Of a DNA stretch of 62,227 bases, positions 16,740-27,847 are shown piece after piece; within the stretch, counting starts at the first letter, position 1; every line of letters starts with the position of its first letter. This DNA is from an uncultured Pelagibacteraceae bacterium. GTDB taxonomy: Bacteria; Pseudomonadota; Alphaproteobacteria; Pelagibacterales; Pelagibacteraceae. Position numbers and translations under genes: made by a program. The notes below the pieces were generated by a model. The model ran no database searches. It was not told where the DNA came from and worked only from the letters and a program-made list of their open reading frames with translations. The stretch spans positions 105,056-167,282 of the forward strand of contig CACEIC010000001.1 in NCBI GenBank assembly GCA_902559605.1, read 5' to 3'.

Positions 16740-16766
16740 GGGCACCTGGCAACAGAACTGCCCTAC
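16740..16766 (+). repeat. Outer direct repeat, right copy, with a short hairpin
   Basis: CACCTGGCAACAGAAC begins at 16743 and repeats the left copy at 16136. Here it is embedded in a 5-bp stem, GGGCA (16740-16744) with TGCCC (16759-16763), around a 14-nt loop. The left copy lacks this stem. It lies just downstream of the peroxiredoxin stop on the minus strand. A TATAAT at 16711-16716 lies upstream on the plus strand, but no convincing -35 accompanies it. Confidence 0.55.
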
Positions 16767-16769
16767 TAA

Positions 16770-17255
16770 TTATAATAAATCTAAAACACCCTCTGCTGAA
16801 GATAAACCGCATTGTTTAGTCTCTTTTTCAACTTGAATATTAATGACTTCTAGATTTTCAATTACCATTGCGTAACGATTTGATCTGATACCCATTCCTT
16901 TTGAATTTCTATCCACTTCTGCACCAATTGCTTTCGTAAATAATAGATAAGGATCTGATAACATTGTAATTTTGTCTCCAACATTATTCGCTTCTCCCCA
17001 GGCATTCATAACAAATGGATCATTTACAGATAAACAAAATATATTATCTATTCCTTTAGCTTTTATTTTATCAGCATTAGCTACGTAGCCAGGTAGATGG
17101 AGTTTTGAACAAGTTGAAGTAAAAGCTCCAGGTAATCCAAACAACACTACTTTGCCATTTCCTAAAATATCTCTAATTTTGCTAGTTTGTGGTTCACTAT
17201 CTATTAGATGAAAAATTTCTATATCTGGGATTTGATCTTTTATTTTTAATTTCAT
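16770..17255 (-). CDS. Peroxiredoxin, Prx5/AhpE-like (thiol peroxidase)
   Basis: Reduces peroxides through a cysteine thiol. The peroxidatic cysteine is in the Prx5 signature GLPGAFTSTCSKLHLPGY (about residues 39-56), and a second cysteine near the C-terminus, in TKQCGLSSAEG, may act in resolution or be incidental. Length 161 is typical. It overlaps thrC by 4 bp (ATGA), at the distal end of the long minus-strand run that carries the cytochrome oxidase genes, which fits protection from respiratory oxidants. Confidence 0.92.
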   Translation of the reverse strand: MKLKIKDQIPDIEIFHLIDSEPQTSKIRDILGNGKVVLFGLPGAFTSTCSKLHLPGYVANADKIKAKGIDNIFCLSVNDPFVMNAWGEANNVGDKITMLSDPYLLFTKAIGAEVDRNSKGMGIRSNRYAMVIENLEVINIQVEKETKQCGLSSAEGVLDLL

Positions 17256-18625
17256 ATTGAGTTTATTATGTATTCTTTAACTTTATTTATATCATTTGAA
17301 ATAACCTCAAATTTTTCTTCTCTATCATAAACATATTTAAGACTATCTGGTAAACTTTCAGTTTTTGAGATTGCATCTTCAATTGCTTTTGGAAATTTAC
17401 AGGGGTGTGCTGTAGATAAAACAACACAATTTTGTTCTAATCCAAGTTTTTTTGCAGCACCAATTCCAACTGCAGTATGTGGATCCACTACAACTTTATA
17501 TTCTTTATTTACATCTTTTATCATTTGTATAGTCTCATTTTCATCTAACATTTCAGATATAAAATTCTTTTTTATTTCATCTAAATCACTGCTATCAATT
17601 TGATAAGTATTATTTTTTATTTTAATCATCAAATCTTTTGTAACATCTGAATTGCAGTCTTTAATATCATACAAAAGTCTCTCAAAGTTACTTGCTATCT
17701 GGATATCCATACTAGGAGTATTTGTTTCCTCGACTTTCTTTTGAGAATAATCCCCACCAGAAATTGCTCTATGAAGGATGTCATTTTTGTTAGTAGCTAC
17801 AATAAGTTTATAAACTGGAAGTCCAAGTTTCTTTGCTAAATAACCAGCATAAATATCTCCAAAATTTCCAGTCGGAACAGAAAAAGACAAAGGCTGTCCA
17901 TTACCTATTTTAAAATAAGCATAAAAATAATAAACAGCTTGAGCAACAATTCTTGCCCAATTAATCGAATTAACACCTGACATATTTATTGAGCTTGAAA
18001 ATTTTTCATCATTAAACATTGCTTTGACTAAATTTTGACAGTCATCAAAATTTCCCTCAATAGCAATATTGAATACATTTTTTTCTTCATGGATTGTCAT
18101 CAGTTTTCTTTGCACTGGTGAAATCCTGTTATTTGGATGTAATACAAAAACATTTAAATTCTTTTTGCCTTTTAAAGCGTCAATAGCAGCTGCACCTGTA
18201 TCTCCTGAAGTTGCTACAATAATATTAATTTTTTCTTGCTCATTTCCTAAGTGATATTGATAGAAATTTCCTATCAATTGCATTGCAATATCTTTAAAAG
18301 CAAGTGTTGGGCCGTGATAGAGCTCTAAAACTTTTAAATTTCCTAAATCAGAGATTTTTACAACATCCTCTGCTCTAAAATTTGAATAAGATTTTGATAC
18401 TATAGAAATTAACTCTTCTTTGGTCATAAAATCACCAATAAATGGGAAAATTATTTCGGCTGCTAATTCATTGTAATTAAGACCACTCAGTTTGTTTAAT
18501 TCATCTTTACTAAATGGTTTGATTGATTTTGGTACAAAAAGACCTCCATCATCAGCTAAACCTTTAAGAAATACGTTTTTAAATGAAAAATGATCTGAAT
18601 TATTTCTAGTGCTTATATATTCCAT
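17252..18625 (-). CDS. thrC: Threonine synthase
   Basis: Converts O-phosphohomoserine to threonine with PLP. The PLP lysine lies in GPTLAFKDIAMQ (about residue 110), and ATSGDTGAAAIDAL is the phosphate-binding loop. The N-terminal YISTRN and GLADDGGLFVP segment is the long bacterial/fungal type of ThrC. Length 457 is normal. It overlaps the SURF1 gene by one base (TGATG) and the peroxiredoxin by four. Its partner thrB is 1.5 kb away on the other strand. Confidence 0.95.
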   Translation of the reverse strand: MEYISTRNNSDHFSFKNVFLKGLADDGGLFVPKSIKPFSKDELNKLSGLNYNELAAEIIFPFIGDFMTKEELISIVSKSYSNFRAEDVVKISDLGNLKVLELYHGPTLAFKDIAMQLIGNFYQYHLGNEQEKINIIVATSGDTGAAAIDALKGKKNLNVFVLHPNNRISPVQRKLMTIHEEKNVFNIAIEGNFDDCQNLVKAMFNDEKFSSSINMSGVNSINWARIVAQAVYYFYAYFKIGNGQPLSFSVPTGNFGDIYAGYLAKKLGLPVYKLIVATNKNDILHRAISGGDYSQKKVEETNTPSMDIQIASNFERLLYDIKDCNSDVTKDLMIKIKNNTYQIDSSDLDEIKKNFISEMLDENETIQMIKDVNKEYKVVVDPHTAVGIGAAKKLGLEQNCVVLSTAHPCKFPKAIEDAISKTESLPDSLKYVYDREEKFEVISNDINKVKEYIINSI

Positions 18626-19296
18626 CAGTAATTTTTTTTTTTAAAATATAAATATATTAAAAAAATGGAAACAGCTAATGAAAACCATGTAAGAGCATAC
18701 TTTAAGTGGTTGTTTGAAATATTGGCTCCAATTTGTTTTGACTTAGGATAAATTCCTTCCTGCTTGCTAATATTGTTGATAATGAATGGAGAAAATTCTT
18801 TACCTGTATAGGTCAATAAATCTTCATCTTTAAGCGTGAACCAATAATTCTTATTTATGTCATTATCTGGCTTGAAATAATTAAATTTGCTTTTTAATTT
18901 TAAAACTCCCTCAAATTTACTTTCATTTGAAACATACTTTTTGGATTTAAAATCTCTTGGAACCCAACCCCGATTTATTAAATAGCTTTTATTGTTAATA
19001 CTAACTGGATTTATAATATCAAATCCTGGCTCTCCTTTTTCATTTAAGGAATATAAATAAATTATTTTTGAATTATCTAATATTCCCTCAAATTTGATTT
19101 TTTTAAAGTTAATTGGATTACTTCCATTAAATTCTACTGGATCACTTTTTAAAGATTGGTCGATTGAATTTATTAAATCAAGCTTCCAGTTTAGTCTTAT
19201 AATTTGCCAAGTACCTAATGCCAAAAAAACTAAAATAAAAAAGTATACAAAGATTGAAAAAGATAGCTTATTTTTCAGAACTATTAACTTCCCCAA
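18625..19296 (-). CDS. SURF1 family cytochrome oxidase assembly protein
   Basis: Helps insert heme a into subunit I of cytochrome oxidase. Two membrane helices flank a periplasmic domain, one at about 12-30 (FSIFVYFFILVFLALGTWQ, the family signature) and one near the C-terminus (LTWFSLAVSIFLIYLYF). The conserved NRGWVPRDF motif lies between. No ATG exists in a plausible place; translation seems to begin at TTG (19296), inside the last codons of coxIII (13-bp overlap). The context in the oxidase operon supports the assignment. Confidence 0.88.
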   Translation of the reverse strand: MGKLIVLKNKLSFSIFVYFFILVFLALGTWQIIRLNWKLDLINSIDQSLKSDPVEFNGSNPINFKKIKFEGILDNSKIIYLYSLNEKGEPGFDIINPVSINNKSYLINRGWVPRDFKSKKYVSNESKFEGVLKLKSKFNYFKPDNDINKNYWFTLKDEDLLTYTGKEFSPFIINNISKQEGIYPKSKQIGANISNNHLKYALTWFSLAVSIFLIYLYFKKKNY

Positions 19297-20075
19297 ATGT
19301 AAATAGCTGCAAATAAGAACAACCAGACAACGTCAACAAAGTGCCAGTACCAAGCAGCAGCCTCAAAACCAAAGTGATGTTCTTTAGTAAAATGTCCTAA
19401 TTTACCTCTCCATAAGCAAACCGCTAAGAAAATAGTCCCAACTAAAACGTGGAAACCATGAAACCCTGTAGCCATATAGAATGTAGCTCCATAAATGTGA
19501 CCTGAAAAACTAAATGTAGCGTGTTGGTATTCGTATATTTGCAATAACGTAAAAAATGCTCCTAAAATTACTGTACAGATTAGACCATTTATAAATCCTT
19601 TTCTGTCATCCTCTAATAAAGAATGATGCGCCCAAGTTACTGTTGTACCAGATAAAAGTAGGACAAGAGTATTTATAAGTGGGATGTCCCATGGATCAAA
19701 AGTTTCAATATCTTTTGGTGGCCATACATTTCCCATGAATTCATTAGGAAACAAACTTGCATCAAAGTATGCCCAAAACCACGCAACAAAAAACATTACC
19801 TCAGAAGCAATAAATAATGTCATTCCATATCTATGATGAATTTGAACAACAGGTGTATGATGACCTTTGTGCTCAGCTTCGATTACAACATCTCTAAACC
19901 ACATAAATGCGCAATAAATTATAAGTAAAAAACCTAAAACCATCGCCCACATAACTTTGCTGTGGAAATAATAAACAGATCCAACTGCTGTAACTAGTGT
20001 TGCTATAGATGTAGCTAATGGCCAAGGGCTAGGGTCAACTAAATGATAATCATGTTTTTGACCAGATGCAGACAT
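19284..20075 (-). CDS. ctaE: Cytochrome c oxidase subunit III
   Basis: Membrane subunit of the aa3-type oxidase, 263 residues with about seven helices. Family landmarks are HDYHLVDPSPWPL at the N-terminus, RYGMTLFIASEVMFFVAWFW, and the C-terminal FGFEAAAWYWHFVDVVWLFLF. The latter carries the conserved Glu/His residues facing subunit I. It lies between ctaG and SURF1 in the standard alphaproteobacterial order. A 5-nt gap separates it from ctaG. Confidence 0.96.
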   Translation of the reverse strand: MSASGQKHDYHLVDPSPWPLATSIATLVTAVGSVYYFHSKVMWAMVLGFLLIIYCAFMWFRDVVIEAEHKGHHTPVVQIHHRYGMTLFIASEVMFFVAWFWAYFDASLFPNEFMGNVWPPKDIETFDPWDIPLINTLVLLLSGTTVTWAHHSLLEDDRKGFINGLICTVILGAFFTLLQIYEYQHATFSFSGHIYGATFYMATGFHGFHVLVGTIFLAVCLWRGKLGHFTKEHHFGFEAAAWYWHFVDVVWLFLFAAIYIWGS

Positions 20076-20080
20076 TAATT

Positions 20081-20629
20081 TTAACTCTCTTTTTTTTCGT
20101 TTTTATAATATTCAGATGAGAAAAAAGTATATGACATAGTAACATCTTCAACTCTAGATGTTTTTGGATCATTTACTAATTCTGGATCTAAGTAGAATAC
20201 TAGGGTGTAACTTGCCTTTTCCCCTGGATCTAGTGTTTGTTTTTCAAAGCAAAAACAGCCTAATTTATTAAAATATGCTCCAAATGATGATGGAGAAACA
20301 TTATATGTAGCTACAGCAGATGAAATTTCATCTCCTGTGTTTTCCACTTCAAATTTAATTCTGTATACCTTGCCAGGCTGAACATCCATAGTTTTTTGAT
20401 CAACATCAAAATTCCAATCAAGAGCACTGTTAACGTTGGTATCTAACCTTACATTTATTTTTTTATCTAGAACTATATTAGGAGCCTCTTTCGATATTTG
20501 TGTAGTTCCACCAAAGCCAGTTACTCTACAAAATAAATCATACAAAGGCACAGCTGCAAAAGACAATCCCAACATAAAGACAAAAATTCCTGCTAGGATT
20601 AGTGGAGTTAAAGTATTTTTTTTAATCAT
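20081..20629 (-). CDS. ctaG: Cytochrome c oxidase assembly protein CtaG (Cox11)
   Basis: Delivers copper to the CuB site of subunit I. A single N-terminal membrane helix (about 9-29) anchors a periplasmic immunoglobulin-like domain. The copper-binding motif LGCFCFEKQTL is present near residue 130, and the downstream YTLVFYLDPE and VTMSYTFF segments are typical. The start ATG overlaps the stop of a 41-codon gene upstream (ATGA). Length 182 is normal. Confidence 0.95.
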   Translation of the reverse strand: MIKKNTLTPLILAGIFVFMLGLSFAAVPLYDLFCRVTGFGGTTQISKEAPNIVLDKKINVRLDTNVNSALDWNFDVDQKTMDVQPGKVYRIKFEVENTGDEISSAVATYNVSPSSFGAYFNKLGCFCFEKQTLDPGEKASYTLVFYLDPELVNDPKTSRVEDVTMSYTFFSSEYYKNEKKES

Positions 20630-20751
20630 AAAGGTCTTTCAAATACTCCAATATTAAATAGTGTGAAAATGAATAAGAAAACTATAAATGCAACCAAACC
20701 AACTGCTGTCCATAAATTTTTCTTTTTTAATTTTTGATCTTTGACTATCAT
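20626..20751 (-). CDS. 41-residue single-helix membrane protein in the cytochrome oxidase operon
   Basis: This frame is too short for the ORF track. It begins with ATG at 20751, overlapping the ctaB stop (ATGA), and ends with TGA at 20626, overlapping the ctaG start (ATGA), so it is coupled on both sides. The product has a basic N-terminus (MIVKDQKLKKKNLW), one membrane helix (about residues 15-34) and a short ending NIGVFERPL. Alphaproteobacteria often carry a small hydrophobic gene (CoxF-like) at exactly this place between ctaB and ctaG. The function is unknown. Confidence 0.75.
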   Translation of the reverse strand: MIVKDQKLKKKNLWTAVGLVAFIVFLFIFTLFNIGVFERPL

Positions 20752-21656
20752 AAAACTTTATCCACTAAGAAAAAAACAAATATTAAAAATAAGTAAATAA
20801 TTGAATAGCTGAAAATATATCTAGCTTTCTTTATGTTAAATTTTCCAACTTTATAGTTATAAAGCTGGTAACAAATTAAATTATAATAAAATGTAAGTAG
20901 TAAGCTAAGTGTTAAGAATACTTCACCGACAAATCCAATGTAATATGGGAAAACAATTGTTGGTATCATTAGCAAAGAATAAATTAGAATGTTCTTTTTA
21001 GTATCCTGAATTCCATTAGTTACTGGAAGCATAGGAATGCCTGCTTTTTTATAATCATCAGCTTTGTATAAGCTTAATGCCCAAAAGTGTGATGGTGTCC
21101 AAAAGAAAATTATTAAGAAAAAAGCAATCGACTCCAATGAAATAGAATTTGTTGCTATTGCCCACCCGATTACTGGTGGCAAGGCTCCTGATGCTCCACC
21201 TATAACAATATTTTGTGGAGTTTTTCTTTTTAACCAGATTGTATAAACAAATACGTAAAATAATATTGTAAACAATAATAGAAATGCTGATAAAGCATTT
21301 GTAACAAAGTATAAGCTTACAACTGAAACAACTGACAGAGATGTTCCAAAATATAATGCTTGATTTCTGTTCAACTTTCCTCTTGGAATTGGACGTAAGC
21401 ATGTTCTAGTCATTAATTTATCTAAATCAGCTTCATACCACATGTTAAGTGCTCCTGCTGCTCCAGCACCAAAAGCTACAATTAATATCCCAATTACTGA
21501 TTGTTGAAATGAAACTGAAGTAGGAGCTGTTAACAGACCAACTGCACAAGTGAAAATAACAAGAGACATTACTCTTGGTTTCATTAACTTTAATAATTCA
21601 GGAATAATACCTAGTTCGTAATATGATTTTTTTACTTTAGAATACGTCGTAGCCAT
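20748..21656 (-). CDS. ctaB: Protoheme IX farnesyltransferase (heme O synthase)
   Basis: Adds a farnesyl chain to heme b to form heme o, the precursor of heme a. It is a UbiA-superfamily membrane enzyme with about nine helices in 302 residues. The first aspartate-rich site is in NMWYEADLDKLMTRT, followed by RPIPRG, and the second region is near YKADDYKKAGIPMLP. It lies directly downstream of ctaD (26-nt gap). No ctaA (heme a synthase) is seen in the window. Confidence 0.95.
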   Translation of the reverse strand: MATTYSKVKKSYYELGIIPELLKLMKPRVMSLVIFTCAVGLLTAPTSVSFQQSVIGILIVAFGAGAAGALNMWYEADLDKLMTRTCLRPIPRGKLNRNQALYFGTSLSVVSVVSLYFVTNALSAFLLLFTILFYVFVYTIWLKRKTPQNIVIGGASGALPPVIGWAIATNSISLESIAFFLIIFFWTPSHFWALSLYKADDYKKAGIPMLPVTNGIQDTKKNILIYSLLMIPTIVFPYYIGFVGEVFLTLSLLLTFYYNLICYQLYNYKVGKFNIKKARYIFSYSIIYLFLIFVFFLVDKVL

Positions 21657-21682
21657 TTTAATTTTTATATCTTAAGACGTTA

Positions 21683-24132
<2,450 letters not shown>

Positions 24133-24191
24133 TTGTTTTCTATATAGATCGAAAATATTATAAAAAATACTAGAGAATTCGCGACAATTTA

Positions 24192-24890
24192 TCAATTTTG
24201 CAAATAATTGATCACAGATAACGCGGATATAACCGCAGTTTCTGACCTTAAAATGTTATCGCTTAGTTTTATCGATTGAGACCCTTTAAAGTTTAGAATC
24301 TTTTTAATTTCACCGGATGAATAATCCCCTTCAGGACCAATTAAAAGACAATTTGGTTTTGAATTTGAAATTTTAATTTTTTTATTATTTGTATTTAAAT
24401 CTCCAAAAATTAAATTGATATCTGAATTGTTAGATAGGAATTTATCTAATGATTGAGTTTTTTCAATTGAAGGAATATTTATTCTATTACTTTGCTCACA
24501 CGACTCTATAATTATTTTATTTAATCTCTCATTATTTACTTTTCTAACAATTGTCCTTTCAGAAATAATTGGTACAAATTTTGTTACTCCAAGCTCAGTT
24601 GCTTTTTGTATCATGAAGTTAAAATAATTTGATTTAATGGGTGAGAAGGCTAACCAGATTTCGTGCTCTTTATTTTTTTGTCTCAACTGTTTAACAACCT
24701 TGAAATTTAAGCTACTTTTTGAAATTTCAGTTACAATTGACTTCCATTCTCCAGATTTATTAAAAACTGAAAAGGTCTCTCCTTGTTTAATCCTCATTAC
24801 TTTCAATAAATAATGTGACTGAGACTTATTTAAATTAGTTTCTAAATTAATTGATAATTTTTCTGGATAAAATATTCTAATATTGCTCAT
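24192..24890 (-). CDS. rsmE: 16S rRNA (uracil1498-N3)-methyltransferase
   Basis: Methylates U1498 of 16S rRNA with SAM. The C-terminal SPOUT knot is shown by LLIGPEGDYSSGEI and the ending LSDNILRSETAVISAL. The middle has the family segment KATELGVTKFVPIISERT. Length 232 is normal. It lies 59 nt upstream of ctaC on the same strand and is divergent from a HAD gene, with only 17 bp between the two start codons. Confidence 0.93.
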   Translation of the reverse strand: MSNIRIFYPEKLSINLETNLNKSQSHYLLKVMRIKQGETFSVFNKSGEWKSIVTEISKSSLNFKVVKQLRQKNKEHEIWLAFSPIKSNYFNFMIQKATELGVTKFVPIISERTIVRKVNNERLNKIIIESCEQSNRINIPSIEKTQSLDKFLSNNSDINLIFGDLNTNNKKIKISNSKPNCLLIGPEGDYSSGEIKKILNFKGSQSIKLSDNILRSETAVISALSVINYLQN

Positions 24891-24907
24891 TATATTTAAA
24901 TTAATTT

Positions 24908-25570
24908 ATGAAAAAAATTAAAGCAATCATATTTGATGCATACGGCACCCTATTTGATGTAAATTCTGCAGCTGAAAAATGTAAGGAAAAATTAGGAGAT
25001 AAATGGGAAGGATTTGCTAATTATTGGAGAACTACACAGCTTGAATATACTTGGCTTAGAAGTTTAATGAGAAGACACAAAGATTTTTGGCAAATCACTG
25101 AAGATAGTTTGGATAAATCTATGAATTTTTACAATATTGATAATTCAATGAGATCAGAACTATTAAATTTATATAAAGTGCTTTCACCATTTACAGAAGT
25201 TAAGGATGCGCTACAAAAATTAAAACAATCAAATTATAAATTAGCAATTCTATCAAATGGTACACCTGACCTTTTAAATGAACTTGTTGTTAGTAATGGG
25301 TTAAAAGATATTTTTGATGATATTTTTTCTGTAGAAGAAGCTGGTATTTTTAAACCAGATTCAAAAGTATATGACCTTCCAATAAATAAATATAATATTG
25401 AAAAGAATGAAGTTTTATTCTTAAGTGCTAATACATGGGATGTTTCTGGTGCAGGGAATTATGGATACAACACAGTTTGGGTGAATAGAAATAATAATAT
25501 TTTTGATAAATTAGATTTTGAACCTATCAAACAAATAAGTAATTTATCAGAATTGCTTGATTTAATTTAG
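24908..25570 (+). CDS. Haloacid dehalogenase type II (L-2-haloacid dehalogenase-like)
   Basis: HAD-superfamily hydrolase of 220 residues. The nucleophile Asp10 is in IIFDAYGTLFDVNSAAEKC, the exact type II dehalogenase opening. The other family residues appear in TQLEYTWLRSLM (Arg), LSNGTPDLL (Ser), GIFKPDSKVYDLP (Lys) and LSANTWDVSGAGNYGY (Ser/Asn/Asp). This set distinguishes dehalogenases from phosphatases, so hydrolysis of 2-haloalkanoic acids such as haloacetate is the likely reaction. Substrate and importance in seawater are inference. Pirin follows after 11 nt. Confidence 0.9.
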   Translation: MKKIKAIIFDAYGTLFDVNSAAEKCKEKLGDKWEGFANYWRTTQLEYTWLRSLMRRHKDFWQITEDSLDKSMNFYNIDNSMRSELLNLYKVLSPFTEVKDALQKLKQSNYKLAILSNGTPDLLNELVVSNGLKDIFDDIFSVEEAGIFKPDSKVYDLPINKYNIEKNEVLFLSANTWDVSGAGNYGYNTVWVNRNNNIFDKLDFEPIKQISNLSELLDLI

Positions 25571-25581
25571 ATATATCCTAT

Positions 25582-26427
25582 ATGAACAGCATGATAAATA
25601 TCGAAGTAGAAAAAATTATAGATCCAACACCAGCATCAGATGGTGCAGGAGTTAAACTAAAAAGAAGTATTGGTGTTGAACCAAATTATTATGATCCATT
25701 TTTAATGTTAGATGAATTTGGATCAGAAAATAAAGATGATTATATTGCAGGCTTTCCACCTCATCCACACAGAGGAATTGAAACAGTTACATACATGTTA
25801 GCTGGGAGTTTTGAACATAAAGATAGTACAGGTGGTCAAGGAAAAATGACTGCAGGAGATGTGCAGTGGATGAAAACTGGCAGTGGAATAATTCATTCTG
25901 AAATGCCGGCTATGAATGATGGAAAACTTCATGGTTTTCAATTATGGATTAATATGCCTGCTAGCGAAAAGATGAGTAAACCAGAATACCACTATATTGA
26001 CTCTGATAAAATGAGCACACATAAGGATGAAGATAAATTTATAAAAGTAATTGCTGGAAAATTTGAAAATTCAGAAGGTCCAATAAAAAAACACAATGTC
26101 GATCCAATTTATTTTGATGTAGAATTAAATGAAAGTAAAACTTTTAATCATCAAGTTCCATCCACACACAATTCATTCATATATTTAATTGAAGGTGAGA
26201 TAGAAATTGGAAACAATAAACATGAAAGTGTTAAAGACTCTACCTTAATTTTATTATCTAAAGGTGAAAACTTAAAAGTAACTGCTTTAACAAACGCTAA
26301 ATTTTTACTAATATCTGGAAAACCGATAGGAGAACAGATTGCAAGAGGTGGTCCATTCGTCATGAATACTAAACAAGAAATACTTCAAGCAATTGATGAT
26401 TACCATAATGGTAATTTCGTAAAATAA
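25582..26427 (+). CDS. Pirin family protein
   Basis: Bicupin protein of 281 residues. The N-terminal iron-binding motif is FPPHPHRGIETVTYML, followed by GDVQWMKTGSGIIHSEMP, as in pirins with quercetinase-like activity. The C-terminal cupin is degenerate, as usual. The biological role of bacterial pirins is not settled; redox sensing and quercetin 2,3-dioxygenase activity have been described. It is 2 nt upstream of a quinone oxidoreductase on the same strand. A second ATG three codons in is an alternative start. Confidence 0.92.
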   Translation: MNSMINIEVEKIIDPTPASDGAGVKLKRSIGVEPNYYDPFLMLDEFGSENKDDYIAGFPPHPHRGIETVTYMLAGSFEHKDSTGGQGKMTAGDVQWMKTGSGIIHSEMPAMNDGKLHGFQLWINMPASEKMSKPEYHYIDSDKMSTHKDEDKFIKVIAGKFENSEGPIKKHNVDPIYFDVELNESKTFNHQVPSTHNSFIYLIEGEIEIGNNKHESVKDSTLILLSKGENLKVTALTNAKFLLISGKPIGEQIARGGPFVMNTKQEILQAIDDYHNGNFVK

Positions 26428-26429
26428 AT

Positions 26430-27401
26430 ATGAAAGCTATAAGATTTGAAAAGTTCGGTGGTCCAGAAGTATTAGAATACAAGGATATTGAAATCGGTAA
26501 ACCTGGTCCAAAGGAAGTTCTAGTAAAAAATTTGTCAGTTGGGCTTAATTATATTGATGTTTATCATCGAACTGGTTTGTATCCAATTGAATTACCAAGT
26601 GGACTTGGACTAGAAGCATCTGGAGTAGTTGAGGAAATTGGCTCAGAAGTGAGTCTTTTTAAAGTTGGAGATCGAGTAAGTCATGCTTCTGCTCCAATAA
26701 GTGGATACTCAGAAAAACAAATAATGCCAGAAGAGAAATTAGTTACCGTACCCGAAGGTATTTCAGATGAAATAGCCTCATGTATTTTATTAAAAGGCAT
26801 AACATCAGAATATTTATTACATAGGTCATATGCCGTAAAGAAAGGAGATAAAGTTTTATTTCATGCTGCAGCTGGTGGTGTTGGTCAAATACTATGTCAG
26901 TGGGCTAATGCTTTAGGATGTGAAGTTATTGGAACAGTTGGATCTAAAGAAAAAGTTGAAATAGCAAAAAAAAATGGGTGTCATCATGTTATCAATTATA
27001 CAGATCATAATTTTGTGGAAGAAGTTGAAAAATTAGTAGGTAAAAACGGAATAGATGTTGTCTATGATGGTGTTGGAGCAAAAACTTTTGAAGGATCAAT
27101 AGAATGTTTAAAAATTAGAGGGATGATGGTTGCATTTGGAAATGCATCTGGATATGTTCACACTATAGATGTTAAAAAACATATAAATACAAAAGGTCTT
27201 TTTTTTACAAGACCATCAATAATGCATTATACAATTACAAGAGATGAATTAGAAAAATCTGCTGAATTGGTTTTTGATGCAGTTCTCTCAGGGAAGATAA
27301 AAATTGAAGTTTCTAAAAAATACAAATTAAGTGAAGCTAAACAAGCTCATATAGATTTAGAGAATAGGGTTTTAACAGGACCAGCAGTTATTATTCCTTA
27401 A
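26430..27401 (+). CDS. qor: NADPH:quinone oxidoreductase (zinc-independent MDR family)
   Basis: A medium-chain dehydrogenase/reductase of 323 residues that lacks the zinc ligands of alcohol dehydrogenases. It has the quinone-reductase start MKAIRFEKFGGPEVLEY, the substrate-side LNYIDVYHRTGLYP, and the NADPH-binding HAAAGGVGQILCQWA. One-electron reduction of quinones is the reaction known for Qor. It closes the HAD-pirin-qor run and overlaps the convergent DUF2721 gene by 11 bp. Confidence 0.92.
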   Translation: MKAIRFEKFGGPEVLEYKDIEIGKPGPKEVLVKNLSVGLNYIDVYHRTGLYPIELPSGLGLEASGVVEEIGSEVSLFKVGDRVSHASAPISGYSEKQIMPEEKLVTVPEGISDEIASCILLKGITSEYLLHRSYAVKKGDKVLFHAAAGGVGQILCQWANALGCEVIGTVGSKEKVEIAKKNGCHHVINYTDHNFVEEVEKLVGKNGIDVVYDGVGAKTFEGSIECLKIRGMMVAFGNASGYVHTIDVKKHINTKGLFFTRPSIMHYTITRDELEKSAELVFDAVLSGKIKIEVSKKYKLSEAKQAHIDLENRVLTGPAVIIP

Positions 27402-27798
27402 ATTGATCATCCATGTCTGAAAGATGAAGTCTTAACGCTCTTGTCGAGATTTGTATTTCTCTTATAAAAAATATTATTGATACCATCATCGATAAACAAC
27501 AAGAGCCAAAAATTATTCTAGCTAAAAAATATGTCTCTAAATAAAGAGCAAAAACTGTAAGCATATTAAATAAGAAACCAAATGCTGCAAAAAGTATAGT
27601 AATCCTTAAATTTTTTACTCTATCATTTAAATTAATTAGCTGCTGCTTCCACTCTGGTGGAGTATGCTTTTCAAAAACATATTCGTCGTGTATTTTTCTA
27701 ATCAAACCACTTAATGTATGAAATCTATTACTATAGACAGCCATAATCAAAGGAATGGCGGGAAACATTAATGCGGTAACAGTGTAATCAATATTCAT
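27391..27798 (-). CDS. DUF2721 membrane protein
   Basis: A 135-residue membrane protein of the DUF2721 family, recognised by the N-terminal TALMFPAIPLIMAVYSNRF and the following RKIHDEY segment. There are three membrane helices, at about 8-25, 65-85 and 92-112. No function is known for the family. Its 3' end overlaps the convergent qor by 11 bp. Confidence 0.8.
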   Translation of the reverse strand: MNIDYTVTALMFPAIPLIMAVYSNRFHTLSGLIRKIHDEYVFEKHTPPEWKQQLINLNDRVKNLRITILFAAFGFLFNMLTVFALYLETYFLARIIFGSCCLSMMVSIIFFIREIQISTRALRLHLSDMDDQFKE

Positions 27799-27847
27799 GC
27801 GAATCAGTTTGATTATGAATCTACGCTTTGTTATTTACAAGTAAATT

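Noticed and set aside
16136-16766. Interpretation of the CACCTGG repeats as pieces of an alphaproteobacterial split tmRNA or another known RNA
   Set aside because: No tRNA-like acceptor end, T-loop or tag-coding frame is visible around either copy. The resemblance is only a vague recollection, so I kept it as unassigned repeats; an Infernal scan would settle it.
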